Notes under the pieces: model-generated | Told to the model about the DNA's origin: nothing | Seen by the model: the letters and a program-made list of their open reading frames with translations, nothing else | The model's database searches: none | Assembly (NCBI RefSeq): GCF_024347435.1 | Contig: NZ_AP025481.1 | Span: 434,001 to 498,000, forward strand | Length of the DNA stretch: 64,000 bases | DNA from: Vibrio cyclitrophicus | Lineage (GTDB): Bacteria > Pseudomonadota > Gammaproteobacteria > Enterobacterales > Vibrionaceae | Direction of reading: 5' to 3' | Part shown: piece after piece, positions 26,926-38,539 of the stretch | Layout: the number at the start of each line of letters is the position of its first letter | How positions within the stretch are numbered: position 1 is the first letter of the stretch | Made by a program: the position numbers and the translations under genes

Positions 26926-28014
26926 ATGGCCGCGTATATATTTCGACGCTTATTATTGGTGATCCCCACGCTGTGGGCGATCATCACCATCAACTTTTTC
27001 ATTATTCAGATCGCGCCTGGTGGTCCCGTAGAGCAAGCCGTTGCACAATTAGAAGGGCATAACTCCGGAATCATGGAACGCTTTTCTGGCGGTGGGCAAG
27101 AAGTTGATTTAAGCGAAAGTGACCAAGCATCTGCCAGTGGTTATAAAGGCTCTCGCGGGCTTGATCCTGAAGTGGTTGAAGAGATCAAAAAGCAGTTTGG
27201 TTTTGATAAGCCAATTCACGTTCGCTACTTCGATATGTTGAAAGACTACGCGACCTTTAACTTTGGTGAAAGCTTGTTTAAGGGCGGTAACGTCATTGAT
27301 CTCATCATCGATCGGCTGCCAGTCTCCATTTCTTTAGGGTTGTGGAGTACCTTAATCATTTATGTGATTTCGATACCTTTAGGCATCATGAAGGCGATAC
27401 ATCACGGATCTCGCTTTGATATTTGGTCGAGTGCGGTGGTGATTGTCGGCTACGCGGTTCCGGGCTTCCTATTTGCGATCATTCTGATTATTTTGTTCGC
27501 CAGTGGTAACTACTTCAGTTGGTTCCCATTGCGAGGGTTAGTGTCGAGTAACTTCGACCAACTGAATTGGTATCAACAAATTGGCGATTACTTCTGGCAT
27601 TTGGCTTTGCCTATTTTCGCTATGGTCATCGGCGGTTTCGCGACACTCAGTATGCTGACCAAAAACTCCTTCCTTGATGAAATCAACAAGCAATATGTGG
27701 TGACGGCGCGAGCAAAAGGTTTGGACGAGAGCAGTATTCTCTACAAGCACGTTTTCCGTAACGCTATGTTGATTATTATTGCGGGTTTCCCTAGTGCATT
27801 TATTAGTATTTTCTTCACGGGTTCTATGTTGATTGAAGTGATGTTTTCACTCGAAGGTATTGGCCTGCTTGGCTTTGAATCGACCATTCAGCGAGATTAC
27901 CCGGTGGTGTTCAGTTCTCTCTATATCATGACCTTGCTTGGCTTGGTACTGAGCATTATCTCCGACCTGACTTATACCTGGGTTGATCCTCGAATTGATT
28001 TTGAAGCGCGTTAA
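26926..28014 (+). CDS. yejB: Peptide ABC transporter permease YejB
   Basis: 362 aa, six predicted membrane helices with an N-terminal [21 protein letters not shown] segment and the permease EAA-type loop ([24 protein letters not shown]). The long periplasmic-side insertion (residues about 40-100, [14 protein letters not shown]) is characteristic of YejB versus OppB. Ribosome binding site AGGAG lies shortly before the ATG. Confidence 0.93.
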   Translation: MAAYIFRRLLLVIPTLWAIITINFFIIQIAPGGPVEQAVAQLEGHNSGIMERFSGGGQEVDLSESDQASASGYKGSRGLDPEVVEEIKKQFGFDKPIHVRYFDMLKDYATFNFGESLFKGGNVIDLIIDRLPVSISLGLWSTLIIYVISIPLGIMKAIHHGSRFDIWSSAVVIVGYAVPGFLFAIILIILFASGNYFSWFPLRGLVSSNFDQLNWYQQIGDYFWHLALPIFAMVIGGFATLSMLTKNSFLDEINKQYVVTARAKGLDESSILYKHVFRNAMLIIIAGFPSAFISIFFTGSMLIEVMFSLEGIGLLGFESTIQRDYPVVFSSLYIMTLLGLVLSIISDLTYTWVDPRIDFEAR

Positions 28015-28045
28015 TGGCGAATGAATAACAAGGTATTGATAATAA

Positions 28046-29068
28046 ATGTTTAACAACCCTTTAGCTGAAGCTCGTTGGTTACGTTTTAAAGCAAACAAGC
28101 GTGGTTTTATCTCCCTTTGGATATTTACCATTTTGTTTGGATTGAGCCTGTTCGCAGAGATCATTGCCAACGATAAACCACTTTTGGTTTCTTATGATAA
28201 TCAGTGGTTTGTACCCGTTATCAATGAATATTCTGAGACTGAATTTGGTGGTGAATTCGAAACGGAAGCCGATTATAAAGACCCATATGTTATCGAACTC
28301 ATTGAAGACAATGGATACATCGTGTGGCCAATTATTCCGTTTAGTTACGACACGATAAACTTCGACATTTCAGGTGCGGTGCCATCGGAACCTGATTCGG
28401 TGAACTGGTTAGGAACCGATGATAAAGGGCGGGATGTATTAGCTCGTATTATTTATGGGTTCCGTATCTCTGTTCTGTTTGGTTTTATTCTGACGATTGT
28501 ATCGAGCGTGGTCGGCGTAGTCGTCGGTGCGACGCAAGGTTACTACGGTGGTTGGGTCGACTTGTTCGGGCAGCGTTTTATTGAAGTCTGGTCTGGTATG
28601 CCGACTCTGTTCTTACTGATTATCCTTTCTAGCTTTATCGAGCCTAATTTCTGGTGGCTGTTGGGTATTATGGTGCTCTTCAGTTGGATGAGTTTGGTTG
28701 GGATTGTTCGAGCCGAGTTTTTACGCTGTCGAAACTTTGATTATGTGCGTGCTGCGCAAGCCATGGGCGTTGATGATAAACGTATTATGCTTCGTCATAT
28801 GTTGCCCAACGCAATGGTGGCTTCGTTAACTATGATGCCGTTCATTCTTTCAGGTTCGGTTACCACGTTAACCTCATTAGATTTCTTGGGTTTTGGTTTG
28901 CCTGCGGGCTCGCCTTCGTTGGGTGAGTTGTTAGCGCAAGGTAAAGCTAACTTACAAGCGCCTTGGCTTGGCATTTCTGCCTTTGTCGTACTTTCTTTGA
29001 TGCTTACATTACTTGTCTTCGTTGGTGAAGCAGTACGTGATGCCTTCGATCCACATCAACAGAAGTAA
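28046..29068 (+). CDS. yejE: Peptide ABC transporter permease YejE
   Basis: 340 aa. An N-terminal helix (FISLWIFTILFGLSLFAEII) precedes the YejE-type soluble loop (about residues 45-120, ending NWLGTDDKGRDVLARIIYGFR), then the OppC-like permease core with EAA loop YVRAAQAMGVDDKRIMLRHMLPN. It pairs with YejB. Confidence 0.93.
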   Translation: MFNNPLAEARWLRFKANKRGFISLWIFTILFGLSLFAEIIANDKPLLVSYDNQWFVPVINEYSETEFGGEFETEADYKDPYVIELIEDNGYIVWPIIPFSYDTINFDISGAVPSEPDSVNWLGTDDKGRDVLARIIYGFRISVLFGFILTIVSSVVGVVVGATQGYYGGWVDLFGQRFIEVWSGMPTLFLLIILSSFIEPNFWWLLGIMVLFSWMSLVGIVRAEFLRCRNFDYVRAAQAMGVDDKRIMLRHMLPNAMVASLTMMPFILSGSVTTLTSLDFLGFGLPAGSPSLGELLAQGKANLQAPWLGISAFVVLSLMLTLLVFVGEAVRDAFDPHQQK

Positions 29069-29077
29069 GGATAAGTT

Positions 29078-30727
29078 ATGACTTCAAATACAGTTCCTAC
29101 TTCAGGGTCAACAATGGAGGCTGCTAATGCATCTCCAGTTCTGACCATAGATAAACTGTCTGTAGGTTTCGGGCGAAAAAACTCGATAGAACAAGTGACA
29201 CAAGATGTCTCTTTAGAAATATACAAAGGTGAGACACTCGCGCTGGTGGGCGAGAGTGGTTCAGGTAAATCTGTTACAGCCAACTCGATTTTAAAACTGT
29301 TACCTAAAGGCTCATCGCACTACTTAAACGGTAAGATCAATTTCTCTGGCACCGATATTCTGAGTTGTTCTGAAAGACAATTGCGCGGGATTCGTGGTGG
29401 CCGCATTGGTATGATCTTTCAAGAACCTATGGTTTCGCTTAATCCGCTTCATAGAGTCGGTAAACAGCTGGTTGAAACTCTCTCTATTCACCGAGGAATG
29501 CGAACTAACAAAGCGCAAGCCTTGGCTATAGAGTGGCTTTCAAAGGTGGGTATTCGTTACCCCGAGCAAAAAATTTCAGCGTACCCACATGAGTTATCTG
29601 GTGGCGAACGTCAGCGTGTGATGATTGCGATGGCGCTGATTAATGAACCAGAGTTGCTTATCGCTGATGAGCCAACAACGGCATTAGATGTGTCGGTGCA
29701 AGCGCAAATTCTAGACCTTCTAAAAGACCTGCAACAAGAGCTTGGTATGGCGATGCTTTTTATCACTCATGACTTAAGTATTGTTCGTCAAATTGCCGAC
29801 AGAGTCGCGGTAATGAAAGATGGTCGCTTAGTCGAAAGCAACGACTGTCATACTCTGTTTAATGCGCCAGCTCATCCTTACACCCAAAAGCTTATTAACT
29901 CTGATCCGAAAGGCTTGCCCGTTCCAGTTTCTCCGGAAAGTGAACCTCTGCTCGATGTTAATCAACTTCGTGTTTGGTTCCCGATTACGGGCGGTTTATT
30001 CAAGCGTACGATTTCACATGTTAAAGCTGTCACCGACATGGAATTCACCTTGAAAAAGGGGCACTCAATAGGCCTAGTAGGAGAGAGTGGCTCTGGCAAA
30101 TCAACAACCGGTATGGCGATCCTCAAATTGGTTGAAAGTGAAGGCTCGATTACCTACGCTGACGAACAAATTCAAGGCTTAAACCGCCAGCAGATGCTAC
30201 CGTTTCGAAGTCGTATGCAAGTCGTCTTTCAAGATCCGTTTTCTGCATTGAATCCTAGAATGTCGGTTGCGCAAGTGATTGGTGAAGGTCTATTGGTTCA
30301 TCAACAACTGGATGACACTGAACTCGACCAACGTATCTGTGACGTAATGAAAGAGGTCGACTTAGACCCAGAAACTCGCCACCGTTACCCGAATGAGTTT
30401 TCTGGCGGGCAGAGGCAACGTATCGCCATTGCACGAGCTCTGATCCTTAAGCCAGAGTTTATCTTGCTAGATGAACCAACATCGTCATTAGACAGAACGG
30501 TACAAGCGCAAGTGTTAGATCTACTCAAGTCACTTCAAGAAAAGTACGGTCTGACCTATTTGTTTATCAGTCATGATTTGAATGTCGTGAAATCCTTGTG
30601 TCATTACACCATTGTAATGAAAGCTGGCGAGGTGATTGAGAAGGGTGACACTGAGACTTTGTTTGGTAATCCGCAACATGAATATACCAAGCAGCTTGTC
30701 AGCCTCTCCAATGTGGGTGGTTTGTAG
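29078..30727 (+). CDS. yejF: Peptide ABC transporter tandem ATPase YejF
   Basis: 549 aa. Two complete ABC ATPase domains: Walker A GESGSGKS (near residue 57), LSGGERQRVMIAMAL, LIADEPTTALDV; then Walker A GESGSGKSTTG (near 340), FSGGQRQRIAIARAL, LLDEPTSSLDR. Both also carry the HPYT/HEYT C-terminal motifs of the OppD/OppF type. It energises YejBE. No clear terminator follows the gene. Confidence 0.94.
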   Translation: MTSNTVPTSGSTMEAANASPVLTIDKLSVGFGRKNSIEQVTQDVSLEIYKGETLALVGESGSGKSVTANSILKLLPKGSSHYLNGKINFSGTDILSCSERQLRGIRGGRIGMIFQEPMVSLNPLHRVGKQLVETLSIHRGMRTNKAQALAIEWLSKVGIRYPEQKISAYPHELSGGERQRVMIAMALINEPELLIADEPTTALDVSVQAQILDLLKDLQQELGMAMLFITHDLSIVRQIADRVAVMKDGRLVESNDCHTLFNAPAHPYTQKLINSDPKGLPVPVSPESEPLLDVNQLRVWFPITGGLFKRTISHVKAVTDMEFTLKKGHSIGLVGESGSGKSTTGMAILKLVESEGSITYADEQIQGLNRQQMLPFRSRMQVVFQDPFSALNPRMSVAQVIGEGLLVHQQLDDTELDQRICDVMKEVDLDPETRHRYPNEFSGGQRQRIAIARALILKPEFILLDEPTSSLDRTVQAQVLDLLKSLQEKYGLTYLFISHDLNVVKSLCHYTIVMKAGEVIEKGDTETLFGNPQHEYTKQLVSLSNVGGL

Positions 30728-30846
30728 CCAAGTCGGTGCGTAACGAGAACAAATGGGCGCTGGATGAATTCAACATGGTCATTTTGTTGTTTTACGATTA
30801 CACTGCGCCCAATATTTCAGAAGTACATATTTAGGTAGAGGTCACC

Positions 30847-31425
30847 ATGGACCAAGAACATTACGAAGACGCTGTCTACGAAGGCCAAGAGCTGGGCGAA
30901 GAAGGCGAAGAGATTGAAATTGAAGCAATTGGTATCGATGTTTCATCACAGCCAATCGAGCTCTACAAAGTGTTTAAAATAGCTAACCTAGTGAGTGGTG
31001 GCGGTGAAGCTAAACACATCATATCTGAAGGCTACGTAGCAGTAAATGGTGAGCTTGAAACTCGAAAACGCCGCAAAATGTACGATGGCGATTTCTTTGA
31101 ATTCAATCAAGAATACTATGTAGTGGTGTGTGACCAGCCAGTACAGGAAGAATCAGACAAGCCGAAAAAGAAAGATGCGCCTAAAAAAGACAGCAAGGCG
31201 AAGAAAGGTCAGTCTAAAAAATCTCAGGCTAAAAAAGATCAGCCAAGCAAAGACTCAAAAAAGAAAGAGTCTAAGAAAAGCATGTCTGAAATGCTAAGTG
31301 CAAAGGCAGAACCTAAGAAAGAGAAAAAAGAAAAGAAGAAAGATAACAAAGCGAAAAAGAAAGCGGATACGCCTAAGCCACAACGTGACGACAAAAGCGG
31401 CCGTAACTCGATTGAATTCTTCTAA
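30847..31425 (+). CDS. S4-domain RNA-binding protein with long lysine-rich tail
   Basis: 192 aa. An acidic head (about residues 1-30, EGQELGEEGEEIEIE) is followed by an S4 domain of the YbcJ type (IELYKVFKIANLVSGGGEAKHIISEGYVAVNGE ... YDGDFFEF) and an about 90-residue tail made largely of K, S, D, Q and P (KKDSKAKKGQSKKSQAKKDQ). Such S4 proteins bind structured RNA, often rRNA. The charged tail is disordered and absent from E. coli YbcJ (about 70 aa). The gene has its own ribosome binding site (GTAGAGG) and terminator. Confidence 0.83.
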   Translation: MDQEHYEDAVYEGQELGEEGEEIEIEAIGIDVSSQPIELYKVFKIANLVSGGGEAKHIISEGYVAVNGELETRKRRKMYDGDFFEFNQEYYVVVCDQPVQEESDKPKKKDAPKKDSKAKKGQSKKSQAKKDQPSKDSKKKESKKSMSEMLSAKAEPKKEKKEKKKDNKAKKKADTPKPQRDDKSGRNSIEFF

Positions 31426-31509
31426 ACTATAGCTCTAAACTACAGATCTAAAACTATTCTTTTGAAATTCGAGCAACGTTAAACTTCGGTTTTGCGTTAA
31501 GCAGATAGT

Positions 31510-31537
31510 AAAAGGCTCACTATTCAGTGAGCCTTTT
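31510..31537. terminator. Bidirectional terminator between the S4 gene and the atp operon
   Basis: AAAAGGCTCACT pairs with AGTGAGCCTTTT around ATTC, with TTTTTT on the plus side and TTTTA on the minus side. It can stop both the S4-protein gene and the converging atp operon. Confidence 0.9.
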
Positions 31538-31582
31538 TTGTATTTGTTTGCTAGCACAGCTAACGGCAAATAACGCTTCTTC

Positions 31583-32026
31583 TCAGTGACGAGTGCGAGA
31601 AGATGTCAATTCTGATGCACGAAGCTGAGCGACAGCTTTCGCCAGCTCCAGTTGAGCTTGTGCAAAGTTGATGTCGACATTGCCTTTGTTGATGTTCTCT
31701 AGGGCTGCGTATTTCGCTTCTTCCGCGCGAGCACGGTCAATGTCTTTACCATGCAAGGCCGTATCGGCTAACACGGTTACCACATCTGGTTGCACTTCGA
31801 CCATACCACCAGAGATGTACAGTACTTGCTCCTCGGCTTTAAGGTCGGTAACGAACACAGACACGCCCGGTTTTATCTTACTCAGAAGAGGGGAGTGGCC
31901 TGGGCGAATCCCCAGTTCACCGTCTGCTCCAGAAATAGCTAGGGCATGTGCCGGCCCTGAAAACAGTGTACCTTCCGCACTTACGATATTAAGTTGAAAT
32001 GTATTGCCTGTAACTCCAATAGCCAT
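31583..32026 (-). CDS. atpC: ATP synthase epsilon subunit
   Basis: 147 aa. An N-terminal beta-sandwich (FQLNIVSAEGTLFSG, GELGIRPGHSPLLSKIKPG, LYISGGMVEVQPDVVTVLAD) and a C-terminal helical pair. Central-stalk subunit that couples rotation and can inhibit ATPase activity. Last gene of the minus-strand operon. The frame itself is intact, although atpB and atpG upstream are damaged. Confidence 0.93.
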   Translation of the reverse strand: MAIGVTGNTFQLNIVSAEGTLFSGPAHALAISGADGELGIRPGHSPLLSKIKPGVSVFVTDLKAEEQVLYISGGMVEVQPDVVTVLADTALHGKDIDRARAEEAKYAALENINKGNVDINFAQAQLELAKAVAQLRASELTSSRTRH

Positions 32027-32041
32027 GATGCACCTACCTTT

Positions 32042-33469
<1,428 letters not shown>

Positions 33470-34340
33470 TTAGACAGCTTGAGCACCTGAGACTATTTCA
33501 CTCAGTTCTTGGGTAATGGCAGCCTGTCGCGCTTTGTTGTAAACCAACTGCAAATCATCGATGAGTTGGCCTGCGTTATCGGTCGCCGCTTTCATGGCTA
33601 CCATTCGGGCTGCTTGTTCACAGGCAATGCTCTCTACGATGCCTTGATAAACTTGTGATTCAATGTATCGATGTAACAGCTCAGAGAGGATGTCTCTTGG
33701 TGCTTGCTCATAGATATAGTCCCAACGACGCGTTTTTTTTCGTACCGCCATCGGCCTCAGAATCTGAGGGGTGGGGTAGCAACTGCAAAGTCGTTGGCTC
33801 TTGAACCATGGTGTTGATGAACTGGTTATAAACGAGATACAAACTGTCGATTTTTTCGTCGTCGTAATGCCCTAGCATCGCGTTAACCGTACCTAAGATG
33901 TCTTCTAATTTAGGTGCGTCACCAAGACCTGACGTTTGCGCGATAACATTGCCGCTGCGTTGGAAAAATGAGATAGCTTTTGAACCAATTAAGGTGGTCT
34001 CTACCTCAACACCTTTGGTACGCCACTGCTCCATTTCTTCTAGCACTTTCTTGAACAAGTTCGAGTTCAAGCCACCACATAAGCCCCGATCGGACGAAAT
34101 AATGATGTAAGCAACACGTTTTGGTTCACGCTGTTGAAGATAGGGGTGCTGGTATTCCAGCGACCCTGATGCGACATGAGAGATAACTTTGCGCATGTTC
34201 TCGGCATATGGACGTGTTAGCGTCATATTGTCTTGAACTTTACGCATCTTACTTGCCGCAACCATCTCCATTGCACTGGTGATTTTCTGAGTGTTACTAA
34301 CACTGCCTATCTTGGTGCGAATTTCTTTAGTATTTGCCAT
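33470..34340 (-). pseudogene. atpG: ATP synthase gamma subunit, frameshifted
   Basis: The first part (from 34340) reads [32 protein letters not shown] to [17 protein letters not shown] and stops at 33708. The rest ([25 protein letters not shown] to [11 protein letters not shown]) lies in another frame down to 33470. The shift sits at a run of eight T on the plus strand (A8 in the gene, 33733-33740). Removing one A gives exactly 290 codons including the stop, 289 aa, close to the normal gamma length. Either a real mutation, a sequencing error or slippage-dependent expression. Gamma is the rotor shaft, so the truncated form would not assemble. Confidence 0.88.
33733..33740. other. A8/T8 tract at the atpG frameshift
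   Basis: Eight consecutive T on the plus strand. A seven-base tract would restore the gamma-subunit frame. Homopolymers of this length are prone to replication slippage, transcriptional slippage and base-calling errors. Confidence 0.85.
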
Positions 34341-34387
34341 TATCTGCTCCTAATTTGTTTTGATTTCCAGCCAACAAACCGGAGCGT

Positions 34388-35929
34388 TTACCAAGCTTTC
34401 AACGCTACAAAGTCACCGAGAAGTTTTGCAAGTGCACTGTCGATCTCGTCGTTGTAGTCACCGTTGGCGTTGATGGTGTCGAACAACTCTGGGTTTTGAC
34501 CTTTTGCGTAAGCAATTAACTCTTCTTCAAAACGCGCAACTTTGTGCAACTCTACGTCAGCCAAATAGCCTTTTTCTGCAGCGTAGATAACCGTTGCTTG
34601 CTCAGCGACAGACATTGGAGAGTATTGTTTTTGCTTCATCAGTTCGGTTACACGCTCACCATGATCAAGTTGCTTGCGCGTCATGTCGTCTAGGTCAGAA
34701 GAGAACTGAGCAAATGCGGCTAACTCACGGTATTGAGCTAACGATGTACGAATACCACCAGACAGTTTCTTGATGATCTTGCACTGTGCTGCACCACCCA
34801 CACGAGATACCGAGATACCTGGGTCAACAGCAGGACGTAGACCTGAGTTGAATAGTTGGGTTTGTAGGAAAACCTGACCGTCGGTGATTGAGATTACGTT
34901 GGTTGGTACAAATGCAGATACGTCACCCGCTTGAGTTTCAATGATAGGAAGCGCGGTTAATGAACCTGTTTTGCCTTTCACTTCACCATTTGTGAACTTC
35001 TCTACATACTCTGCATTCACTCTTGCTGCGCGTTCTAGTAGGCGTGAGTGGAGGTAGAATACATCGCCAGGGAAGGCTTCACGACCCGGTGGGCGTTTAA
35101 GTAGCAATGAGATTTGACGGTAAGCGACGGCTTGTTTTGATAGGTCATCATAGATGATCAGTGCATCTTCACCGCGGTCACGGAAGTATTCGCCCATGGT
35201 ACAACCCGCATAAGGTGCTAGGTATTGAAGCGCGGCTGATTCTGATGCTGATGCTACAACAACGATGGTGTTTTTAAGCGCATCGTGGTCTTCGAGTTTA
35301 CGAACAACGTTTGCGATAGTGGATGCTTTCTGGCCAATAGCCACATACACACATTTGATGCCAGAATCTTTCTGATTGATGATCGCATCGATAGCTAACG
35401 CTGTTTTACCCGTCTGACGGTCACCGATGATCAGTTCACGTTGACCACGACCGATAGGCACCATGGTATCAACGGCTTTATAACCGGTTTGAATTGGCTG
35501 ATCGACGGACTTACGCTCGATTACGCCGGGCGCAATTACTTCTACAGGGTCGAGTCGGTCACAACTCACTGGGCCTTTGCCATCGATTGGCTCACCGAGT
35601 GTGTTCACTACACGGCCAAGAAGCCCATTACCTACGGGTACTTCCAAGATACGACCTGTCCCTTTCACTTTCATACCTTCAGATAGGTCAGTGTAGGGAC
35701 CCATAACCACAGCACCGACTGAGTGCGTGTCAAGGTTAAGAGCAAGAGCGTATTTGCCACCAGGAAGCTCGATCATCTCACCCTGCATGACATCCGCAAG
35801 GCCGTTAATGGTAATGATGCCGTCACGAACCGAGACGATAGTGCCTTCGTTGCGAGCTTCGGTGCTCACATTAAATTTCGAGATGCGATCTTTAATCAGG
35901 TCGCTGATTTCATTTGAATTTAATTGCAT
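34388..35929 (-). CDS. atpA: ATP synthase alpha subunit
   Basis: 513 aa, the usual length. N-terminal [20 protein letters not shown], Walker [16 protein letters not shown] near residue 170, [21 protein letters not shown], and the arginine-finger region [11 protein letters not shown]. Intact. Non-catalytic nucleotide-binding subunit of F1. Confidence 0.95.
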   Translation of the reverse strand: MQLNSNEISDLIKDRISKFNVSTEARNEGTIVSVRDGIITINGLADVMQGEMIELPGGKYALALNLDTHSVGAVVMGPYTDLSEGMKVKGTGRILEVPVGNGLLGRVVNTLGEPIDGKGPVSCDRLDPVEVIAPGVIERKSVDQPIQTGYKAVDTMVPIGRGQRELIIGDRQTGKTALAIDAIINQKDSGIKCVYVAIGQKASTIANVVRKLEDHDALKNTIVVVASASESAALQYLAPYAGCTMGEYFRDRGEDALIIYDDLSKQAVAYRQISLLLKRPPGREAFPGDVFYLHSRLLERAARVNAEYVEKFTNGEVKGKTGSLTALPIIETQAGDVSAFVPTNVISITDGQVFLQTQLFNSGLRPAVDPGISVSRVGGAAQCKIIKKLSGGIRTSLAQYRELAAFAQFSSDLDDMTRKQLDHGERVTELMKQKQYSPMSVAEQATVIYAAEKGYLADVELHKVARFEEELIAYAKGQNPELFDTINANGDYNDEIDSALAKLLGDFVALKAW

Positions 35930-35938
35930 AATTGTTAC

Positions 35939-36490
35939 CTATCTCGCGTGAAGTTGATGAGCTAATCGGTTAATTGATGTGTTCAAAGAACCATCGATGA
36001 CGGTTTCACCCGCCTTGATTACGATCCCGCCAACCAGCGAGTCATCAATAACCTGTTCCATTTCAACCTGACGCTCTAATTTCTTCTCAAGTGCAGCTGT
36101 GAGTGATGTCACTTGATCTTGTGTAAGCAATTCTGAACTGGTGACAGTGACAGGGATTACACGTTCATGTTCGTCCTTTAGGTCGCTGAACAAGTTAAAC
36201 AAGTCTCTGATCACTGCAAGACGGCCATTCTCAGCCAAGACTTTAATGAGATTAATGACGTGGTCATCAACGAGTCCTTGGCATACGTGAATGATGAGAT
36301 TGACCAGTTCTTCAGATTGCTGTGTGTGAACACCTTCTGCTGATGAAATCTGCTTAGCGATCGTTTCTTCTTCCGCTACCGTCACAAGAATGGACAGCAT
36401 TGAGTGCCACTCTTGTAACTTGTTTTCACCTAAAGCAAAGTCGAACGATGCTTTAGCGTAGGGATGAGCAATATTGGTGTAATCTGACAT
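35939..36490 (-). CDS. atpH: ATP synthase delta subunit
   Basis: 183 aa. OSCP/delta family: [22 protein letters not shown] at the N-terminus and [32 protein letters not shown] at the C-terminus are the signature regions. Peripheral-stalk connector between F1 and the b subunits. Intact and 11 nt from atpF. Confidence 0.93.
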
Positions 36491-36501
36491 ATTGCCTCCG
36501 T

Positions 36502-36972
36502 TTAGAGTTCGCTTATCATTTGATCAACTAACGCTCGGTTCGTTTCAGAATCTAGGTTCTTGCTAATCAATTTCTGTGCACTTTGAATAACAGCATCTGC
36601 CATATCCGCCTGAAGTTCACGGCGTAACTTTTGACGTTCGCCTTCTAGCTCAGCTCTACCTTGTTCTAAGATGCGTGCCTTTTCTTGCTCGGCTTCTTCG
36701 TGAGCTAAGCTGATGATTTCGTTACGGCGTTTTTTGCCTTGTTCAATCAGTTCAGTCACGTTTCTTTTTGCATCTTCGACGAGTTGTGCGCCATTCGATT
36801 TCGCTAGTTCTAGCTCTTTCGCAGCATTCTCTGAGTGGCGTAAACCATCAGCGATCTCTTTTTGGCGCTCGTCTAACATCGCGGTGAGAGGGGGCCATAC
36901 ATATTTCATGCACAGCCAAACAAAAATCACGAATGATATTGCTTGTCCAAACATGCTGGCATTTAAGTTCAT
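36502..36972 (-). CDS. atpF: ATP synthase b subunit
   Basis: 156 aa, the same length as E. coli b. One N-terminal membrane helix ([22 protein letters not shown]) followed by a long charged coiled coil ([20 protein letters not shown] ...). Peripheral stalk of Fo. Intact. Confidence 0.93.
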
Positions 36973-37027
36973 ACCTTCCTCGCTAAATCTTGATTATTTA
37001 CAAATCGATCTTTTCAAAGCTATTTAA

Positions 37028-37264
37028 TTAAGCCACGGCAAAGATGATGTATAGACCGATACCAACACCGATCATCGGTACAGCATCCACAAGGCCCATC
37101 ATGATGAAGAATTGAGTACGAAGCATTGGAGTAAGATCCGGTTGACGAGCAACACCTTCAAGGTATTTACCTGCTAAGTTACCAATACCAGATGCCGCAC
37201 CCGCTGCACCTAAACCGATCAGTAATGCACCTGCTACATATAAAACTGCGCTTACGATATCCAT
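37028..37264 (-). CDS. atpE: ATP synthase c subunit (proton type)
   Basis: 78 aa, two helices joined by the ARQPDL loop. The ion-binding helix reads [14 protein letters not shown] with the essential Asp and no Na+-type residues (no Gln in helix 1, no E-S/T pair), so proton coupling is expected. Intact, with AGAT near the start. Forms the rotor ring. Confidence 0.94.
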   Translation of the reverse strand: MDIVSAVLYVAGALLIGLGAAGAASGIGNLAGKYLEGVARQPDLTPMLRTQFFIMMGLVDAVPMIGVGIGLYIIFAVA

Positions 37265-37310
37265 TTGTATCTCCGATAAATAATGTGTTAGTTAATTTTT
37301 TAGTTATTAA

Positions 37311-37508
<198 letters not shown>

Positions 37509-37626
37509 TCATATTTTCACTAATTAGATACTGAAGTCACAATAATCTCAATACATCCAAGATCGATTTGATGATCAGATTTAGGTGTGATCATATACTG
37601 TTTTTTAACAGCAGATATTTAGCCTA

Positions 37627-38539
37627 ATGAACGGATTAAGCCTTTTGGACCATATTTCAGTTATTCGAGACCCTCGCCAAGCTTGGAAAATAGAGCACAC
37701 GCTAACCGACATTATCTTCTTAACAATTGCAGCAGTGATTGCTGGTGCTGAAGGTTGGGAGGATATTGAAGATTTTGGTGAAGATAACTTGGAATGGCTT
37801 AGACAGTATGGTGATTTCAAACAAGGCATACCAGTACACGATACCATTGCCCGAGTTATCAATCTTATTTCCGCCAAGCAACTGCAACGATGTTTTACTG
37901 CGTGGATGAAAGACTGTCATGAGGTGACTGAGGGTGAAGTGATTGCTATCGACGGCAAAACTCTCAGAGGCACATACAACAAAGACAAGCGTTGTGGTGC
38001 AATCCATATGGTTAGTGCGTTTAGTGCTGCAAATCAAGTTGTGTTAGGGCAGGTTAAAACAGCAGACAAAAGCAATGAAATCAAAGCGATCCCCGAACTG
38101 CTTGAAATGCTTTCCTTACGAGGTTGCTTAGTGACGATTGATGCTATGGGATGCCAGAAGGATATAGCTGAAAAGATAGTCGGCCAAGATGCAGATTACC
38201 TCTTAGCGGTAAAAGGTAATCAAAAACGATTGGAGCAAGCGATTAGCCAAGTCTTTAATTCTAGTATGCTTAATAGTTTTGAAGGTGATAAATACGTCAC
38301 TCAAGAGAAAGGACATGGTCGTACAGAAACGCGTTTGAGTATGGTTGTTCACAATACAGATTTCTTAGGCGATATAGCGCTTGATTGGGCGGGACTCTCC
38401 ACCATTGGTATGGTCGTTTCAATTCGTCAAGAAGGTGATAAGCCAGCAGAAACAATGCAAATCAAGCACTACATAAGCTCAGCAAAACTGACAGCTAAAG
38501 CTTTACTCGAGAGCACGCGAGCACATTGGAGCATTGAAA
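37627..38539 (+). CDS. ISAs1-family transposase, 5' exon (DDE, H-repeat type)
   Basis: MNGLSLLDHISVIRDPRQAWKIEH opens a DDE_Tnp_ISAs1 transposase: the N-terminal DUF4372-like region, then GEVIAIDGKTLRG with the first catalytic Asp, VTIDAMGCQKDIAEKI with the second Asp, and QEKGHGRTETR. It runs to STRAHWSIE at 38539, where the intron begins. The 3' exon lies at 40433-40650; joined, the two give 1,131 bp (376 aa) in frame. Without splicing, the frame reads a few residues into the intron and stops at about 38571. It may therefore still be expressed if the intron splices. Confidence 0.9.

Noticed and set aside
33470..33751. Independent 93 aa gene
   Set aside because: Its sequence is the C-terminal third of the ATP synthase gamma subunit; its apparent start codon is an artefact of the frameshift.
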